A stretch of DNA of 8,870 bases. It comes from Candidatus Forterrea sp. (GTDB lineage: Archaea > Iainarchaeota > Iainarchaeia > Iainarchaeales > JAAZKV01). The notes under the pieces are model-generated. The model was not told the DNA's origin. It ran no database searches and saw only the letters and a program-made list of their open reading frames with translations. How positions within the stretch are numbered: position 1 is the first letter of the stretch; each line of letters begins with the position of its first letter. The DNA lies in the NCBI GenBank assembly GCA_020717885.1, contig DYDN01000035.1, forward strand, positions 1 to 8,870, read 5' to 3'. Shown piece by piece: positions 6,172 through 8,870 of this stretch. A program made the position numbers and the translations under genes.

Positions 6172-6579
6172 ATGGCAGGCTACGAGGATTTGTTAGTAAA
6201 AGCGTACAATAGTATACCGCAGAAGGCGCAGAGCCATGAGAGATTTGAGGTGCCAAGAGTTGAGAGTTTCATACAGGGCTCAAAAACCATTGTAAAGGGA
6301 TTTAATATTTTAATTAATGACATGCAAAGAGAAAAGAAACACTTTTTGAAATACTTAACAAAAGAAACCGCTTCCCCAATAACAGAAGGAAATAATCAAT
6401 TAATTATCAGTGGAAAAATTGGGGCAATACAATTAAACAAACTTATTGGAAACTACTTTAACCAATTCGTTTTATGCCCTGAATGCAAAAAGCCTGATAC
6501 AAAGGTAGTAACACAAGACGGAATACGGATGCTCAAGTGCGAGGCGTGCGGAGCAGTAAAACCAATAGCCGGACTTTAA
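6172..6579 (+). CDS. Translation initiation factor aIF2, beta subunit
   Basis: aIF2-beta is a subunit of the heterotrimeric GTPase aIF2, which brings initiator Met-tRNA to the small ribosomal subunit. The 135-residue length is typical of the archaeal protein, which lacks the lysine-rich N-terminal extension of the eukaryotic one. An N-terminal helix (YEDLLVKAYNSIP, 4-16), the segment that docks on the gamma subunit, is followed by a central alpha-beta domain (about 24-98; VPRVE, GSKTIV, ELI-type core) and a C-terminal zinc ribbon with C102, C105, C123 and C126 (CPEC and CEAC). The four cysteines are intact. The ATG at 6172 has no clear Shine-Dalgarno. It heads a plus-strand translation block; DUF424 follows after 22 bp and is probably co-transcribed. 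The alpha and gamma subunits are not in this window. Confidence 0.95.
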   Translation: MAGYEDLLVKAYNSIPQKAQSHERFEVPRVESFIQGSKTIVKGFNILINDMQREKKHFLKYLTKETASPITEGNNQLIISGKIGAIQLNKLIGNYFNQFVLCPECKKPDTKVVTQDGIRMLKCEACGAVKPIAGL

Positions 6580-6601
6580 CTCCTTCTTAGATTGATTTAG
6601 T

Positions 6602-6895
6602 ATGATGGCAAAAAAACACGAGGTTGAATACAAACTTACTCTTGCGGTATGCGATAAGGAACACATAGGGAAAACATTTGAAGATGGAAATATTTGCTTC
6701 ACTGCGTCTGAGAGATTCTATAAAGGAGAAGATGTGACTAAAGAAGACCTACTTAAATTATTTGAGGAAGCTGATTCAATAAATTTATTCGGAAACAAGT
6801 GCGTTGGAATCGCCATCGAAAAAGGACTTGTTGGTGACAAAAGCATTATAGTGATAAAAGGAATAAAGCACGCGCAAGTATATCGGCTGCAATAA
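6602..6895 (+). CDS. DUF424 family protein
   Basis: This 97-residue protein matches the archaeal DUF424 pattern. It has AVCDKEHIGKTFEDG at 15-29, an FYKGE turn at 39-43, an INLFGNKCVGIAIEKGLV stretch at 60-77 (family form: NLVG..AV..AIE.GLV) and a closing IKGIKHAQVYRL at 85-96. No transmembrane segment, signal peptide or metal-binding motif is seen, so it should be a small soluble cytoplasmic protein. Two ATGs lie back to back (6602 and 6605); either could be used, and there is no strong Shine-Dalgarno. It begins 22 bp after aIF2-beta, and aIF1A follows after a promoter-containing gap. Its biochemical role is unknown to me. Position between two initiation factors makes a role in translation or tRNA/ribosome handling a reasonable guess, no more. 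Confidence 0.85.
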   Translation: MMAKKHEVEYKLTLAVCDKEHIGKTFEDGNICFTASERFYKGEDVTKEDLLKLFEEADSINLFGNKCVGIAIEKGLVGDKSIIVIKGIKHAQVYRLQ

Positions 6896-6973
6896 ACTAC
6901 TTCTTTGCTAAGTCTTACCGAAAATACTCTTCAAAAAGTACCTTAAAAAAATATGCCAAAACCCCCCCAAAAG

Positions 6974-6989
6974 CAGGTTTTAATACCTG
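6974..6989. promoter_or_regulatory. Palindrome overlapping the TATA region of aIF1A; possible operator
   Basis: CAGGTTTTAATACCTG is symmetric at 14 of 16 positions, with perfect 5-bp arms CAGGT and ACCTG. Its centre includes TTTTAATA (6978-6985), the best TATA-like element before aIF1A, which would start transcription near 7007 and leave a leader of about 20 nt. A run of seven C residues (6962-6968) lies just upstream. A symmetric site over the TATA box is the classic layout for repression in archaea, but it could be chance or an RNA hairpin. The 132-bp gap holds no gene. Confidence 0.4.
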
Positions 6990-7017
6990 ATGAATTAATA
7001 TTACTTTAATAGAACTT

Positions 7018-7022
7018 GGTGA
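7018..7022 (+). promoter_or_regulatory. Shine-Dalgarno deciding the aIF1A start
   Basis: GGTGA lies 5 nt before the GTG at 7028. This is the clearest ribosome binding site in the window. It overlaps and argues against the TTG at 7016 and the GTG at 7019, and no such site precedes the ATG at 7064. Confidence 0.55.
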
Positions 7023-7027
7023 GAAAT

Positions 7028-7408
7028 GTGGCTAACTTTAATTCGCAGAAAAGAAAGAACCAGATGAATAAAAAGAAGACCTTTGGTCAGCCACAGCCAA
7101 CCACAGAAGGACAGGAAAATTATTACCAAAGAATGAGACTACCAAACCCAGAAGAACTAGAACAATTCGCTGTAGTAACACAATTAATGGGTTCAAACCA
7201 AATCAAGGCACTATGCGAAGACGGAGAAGAAAAACAATTCAGAATACCTGGAAAATTACTCAAAAAAGTTTGGATAAGAGAAAACGATGTTATTATTATC
7301 AAATTATGGGACTTTCAGCCCTCCAAAGGAGATGTTGTTTGGAGATACCTAGGAAATCAAGTAGAGTGGCTAAAGAGAAGCGGAAAACTTAGTAAGTTGC
7401 CGTTCTAA
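7028..7408 (+). CDS. Translation initiation factor aIF1A
   Basis: aIF1A is the archaeal counterpart of bacterial IF1 and eukaryotic eIF1A. It occupies the A site of the small subunit and helps place the initiator tRNA on the start codon. From the GTG at 7028 the protein has 126 residues. A basic, flexible N-terminal tail of about 35 residues is followed by RMRLPNPEELEQFAVV, which opens the OB fold. The conserved core RIPGKLLKKVWIREND and the closing DVVWRYLGNQVEWL then follow. The short C-terminal tail lacks the long acidic extension of eukaryotic eIF1A, as usual in archaea. Possible starts are TTG 7016, GTG 7019, GTG 7028 and ATG 7064; I choose 7028 because of the well-spaced GGTGA. RIO1 follows 49 bp later, an order (aIF1A then RIO1) that I recall from other archaea. 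Confidence 0.92.
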   Translation: MANFNSQKRKNQMNKKKTFGQPQPTTEGQENYYQRMRLPNPEELEQFAVVTQLMGSNQIKALCEDGEEKQFRIPGKLLKKVWIRENDVIIIKLWDFQPSKGDVVWRYLGNQVEWLKRSGKLSKLPF

Positions 7409-7425
7409 ATAGTGCTAAACACACA

Positions 7426-7438
7426 ATTAAATAAATTA
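7426..7438 (+). promoter_or_regulatory. TATA box for RIO1, predicting a leaderless transcript
   Basis: ATTAAATAAATTA lies with its centre about 27 bp before the ATG at 7458. Archaeal TATA boxes sit about 25-27 bp before the first transcribed base, so transcription would start at or next to the ATG. No Shine-Dalgarno is present in the intervening sequence, in keeping with a leaderless mRNA. Confidence 0.5.
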
Positions 7439-7457
7439 AGAAACACTAATTCTATTT

Positions 7458-8273
7458 ATGAAAAAAGGGGTTATTAGAGAAGACCGAGCGGAAGACCCGC
7501 AAGAAGTACGCTCAGTTGAAGACAGAATAATAAAAGAAGAGCGATTAATTAGGGACGAAGAAGCACGAAGCGTATTCAACAAAGTATTTGATAGAGCAAC
7601 ACTTACCGCGGTTTACGAACTAGCGAGAAAGAAATTCTTTGAAGAAGTAGAATTTATTATCTCCACAGGAAAAGAGGGGAATGTTTTTCGCTGCCACGGC
7701 GGGGATAATTATTACGCGCTAAAAATATTCAAAGTAAGCACTTCTGAGTTTCGCCACATGCAAAATTATATTATTGGGGATGAGAGATTTAAGGATGTGC
7801 GAAAGGATAAGCTTGAAATCATAAAACTCTGGACAAAAAAAGAATTTAGAAACCTTGAGGATTTCGCAAAAGCAAAAATACGCGCGCCATTACCAATTGC
7901 TTCTAACAGAAATTGTTTATTGATGGAATTTATTGGAAAAGAGGGGATTCCTGCTCCAAGGGCAAAAGATAAACCATTTGAGGAACCAGAAAAACAATAC
8001 CATATTCTTTGCGAATACATGGCAAAAATGGTTAACGCGAGATTAATACACGCAGATTTAAGCGAATACAATATTTTGAACAACGACGAGGAACTAGTAA
8101 TAATTGATGTTGGGCAAGCAGTAACCACCATGCACCCAAACGCAAAAGAATTCTTTGAAAGAGATGTGCTAAACTTAAGTAAATACTTTGCGAAACAAGG
8201 CGTTGATACTAATTATGAAAAAATGTACGCGGATATCAAAGCGATTGGTAAAAAGCTAGCCAAGGGAAAATAA
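7458..8273 (+). CDS. rio1: RIO1-type serine protein kinase/ATPase
   Basis: RIO1 is an atypical protein kinase that acts in final maturation of the small ribosomal subunit, probably more as an ATPase than as a kinase. In its 271 residues: a glycine loop STGKEGNVF (69-77), the ATP-binding lysine K89 in YALKIF, the RIO1-type flexible-loop region SEFRHMQNYIIGDERF (96-111), the hinge LLMEFIGKEGIPAPR (154-168), the catalytic loop HADLSEYN (198-205, catalytic D200, metal ligand N205) and the metal-binding D217 in IIDVGQAV. The closing HPNAKEFFERDVLNLSKYF segment is characteristic of RIO1 as opposed to RIO2, and no N-terminal winged helix of RIO2 is present. All catalytic residues are intact. It probably has its own TATA box and a leaderless mRNA. 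Its 3' end overlaps the convergent membrane protein gene by 18 bp. Confidence 0.95.
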   Translation: MKKGVIREDRAEDPQEVRSVEDRIIKEERLIRDEEARSVFNKVFDRATLTAVYELARKKFFEEVEFIISTGKEGNVFRCHGGDNYYALKIFKVSTSEFRHMQNYIIGDERFKDVRKDKLEIIKLWTKKEFRNLEDFAKAKIRAPLPIASNRNCLLMEFIGKEGIPAPRAKDKPFEEPEKQYHILCEYMAKMVNARLIHADLSEYNILNNDEELVIIDVGQAVTTMHPNAKEFFERDVLNLSKYFAKQGVDTNYEKMYADIKAIGKKLAKGK

Positions 8274-8816
8274 GCCACTCTTCTTTAGTTTAGCCCCAAA
8301 AAAGCCCTTATGCTCATTAATATGCATCTTCAAATCCACCCAAATCTTTAATACCATAAAAATAATCAGTGCAACGTTCGCCAAACCGGCAAAAATTAGT
8401 ATTCCCCCAAAGATTATTGTTAAATGCATTGGAATAATCCTTGGGTATGGGGCGAACATTAGATTGCTTAAATCAACCATGTCATTCTCTTTGTTTTTAG
8501 TCTCCTTAAGGTAAAACATAAAAGAGAACAAATGATTAATGAAAAAGACTGTAGCGCCCAAAAGAATTGCGTACATAGGAAAAACCTGTAAAATAGCAGC
8601 CTCTGAGATTACTCCCTGCATAGCACCAGAACCAAAAGCAAAAAGAAAAAAAGCGTACCCTGCATGGAATCCACCATAATGCATCACAAAAAACCCTGCA
8701 AAAAACAATCCGAACAGGGCTGTTATAGCACTATTTGATGAGAAAGCAACCTTAAGCATTTTCAGCACATTAAAGAAGCCTATTATAACACTCTGAACAA
8801 GATAAATCCACATCAT
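8256..8816 (-). CDS. DUF6498-like integral membrane protein, apparently short at the N-terminus
   Basis: This 186-residue protein has about five hydrophobic segments (roughly 3-22, 30-45, 52-72, 80-103 and 130-158). Recognisable DUF6498-like motifs are VQSVIIGFFNVLKMLK (7-22), FFVMHYGGFHAG (42-53), PYPRIIPMH (123-131) and a C-terminal LKIWVDLKMHINEH (156-169). The conserved histidines H46, H51, H131, H165 and H169 might bind a metal or haem; that is inference, and I know of no assigned function. Related proteins, as I recall them, usually start with one more helix before the VIIGFFN motif. Here an in-frame stop lies at 8868-8870, and no ATG, GTG or TTG occurs between it and 8816. The ATG at 8816 (or its neighbour at 8813) is therefore the only common start in this window. 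No Shine-Dalgarno is visible. It is convergent with RIO1, overlapping it by 18 bp. Confidence 0.75.
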   Translation of the reverse strand: MMWIYLVQSVIIGFFNVLKMLKVAFSSNSAITALFGLFFAGFFVMHYGGFHAGYAFFLFAFGSGAMQGVISEAAILQVFPMYAILLGATVFFINHLFSFMFYLKETKNKENDMVDLSNLMFAPYPRIIPMHLTIIFGGILIFAGLANVALIIFMVLKIWVDLKMHINEHKGFFGAKLKKSGLFSLG

Positions 8817-8870
8817 CTCAGTATTTGCTAACTGTTTTGTAGGTTTTGTTTGATTGTTTGGAATAGGTCA

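Noticed and set aside
1..8870. CRISPR array, toxin-antitoxin pair, defence island, transposase or prophage genes
   Set aside because: No spaced direct repeats and no proteins of these kinds were seen; apart from the intein the window looks like ordinary archaeal core genome.

Overview
The window is a compact, AT-rich stretch of archaeal chromosome. The evidence is the set of archaeal information-processing genes: a single MCM helicase gene, aIF2-beta, aIF1A, a RIO1 kinase and the archaeal family DUF424. TATA boxes, GGTGAT-type ribosome binding sites and one apparently leaderless gene also fit. Short proteins, tight spacing and a DUF6498-type membrane protein lean towards a DPANN lineage (Woesearchaeota/Pacearchaeota-like). 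That placement is an inference and cannot be proved from this window.

Layout. Positions 1-107 hold an 11-bp perfect hairpin, a 12-bp TATA-containing palindrome and a probable promoter. They precede a HIT-family nucleotide hydrolase (108-527). A 244-bp noncoding stretch with a strong nested hairpin and T-tract follows. The replicative helicase mcm (772-3999) is interrupted inside its Walker A loop by a 368-residue intein (1771-2874) that carries a LAGLIDADG homing endonuclease. Next is a presenilin/signal-peptide-peptidase-type intramembrane aspartyl protease (4066-4965). It converges on a minus-strand PurM-superfamily gene, an AIR synthase-like protein ending at 4972. The PurM-like gene is divergent from a translation block: aIF2-beta (6172-6579), DUF424 (6602-6895), aIF1A (about 7028-7408) and RIO1 (7458-8273). 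A minus-strand DUF6498-like membrane protein (8256-8816) overlaps the end of RIO1 by 18 bp.

How the genes relate. aIF2-beta and aIF1A act in start-codon selection and initiator tRNA delivery. RIO1 acts in late small-subunit maturation, and DUF424 sits between the initiation factors, presumably in the same process. MCM unwinds DNA at replication forks and, because of the intein, can only become an active ATPase after protein splicing. The HIT protein and the PurM-like protein handle nucleotides. The protease and the DUF6498 protein are in the membrane and have no obvious link to their neighbours.

I see no CRISPR array, tRNA, rRNA, transposon or defence island. The most notable items are the intein in the MCM P-loop, a palindrome over the aIF1A promoter, the TATA element between purM-like and aIF2-beta, an orphan divergent PurM homolog, the structured noncoding region after the HIT gene, and an apparently N-terminally short DUF6498 protein. 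I did not find a clearly new multi-gene system.
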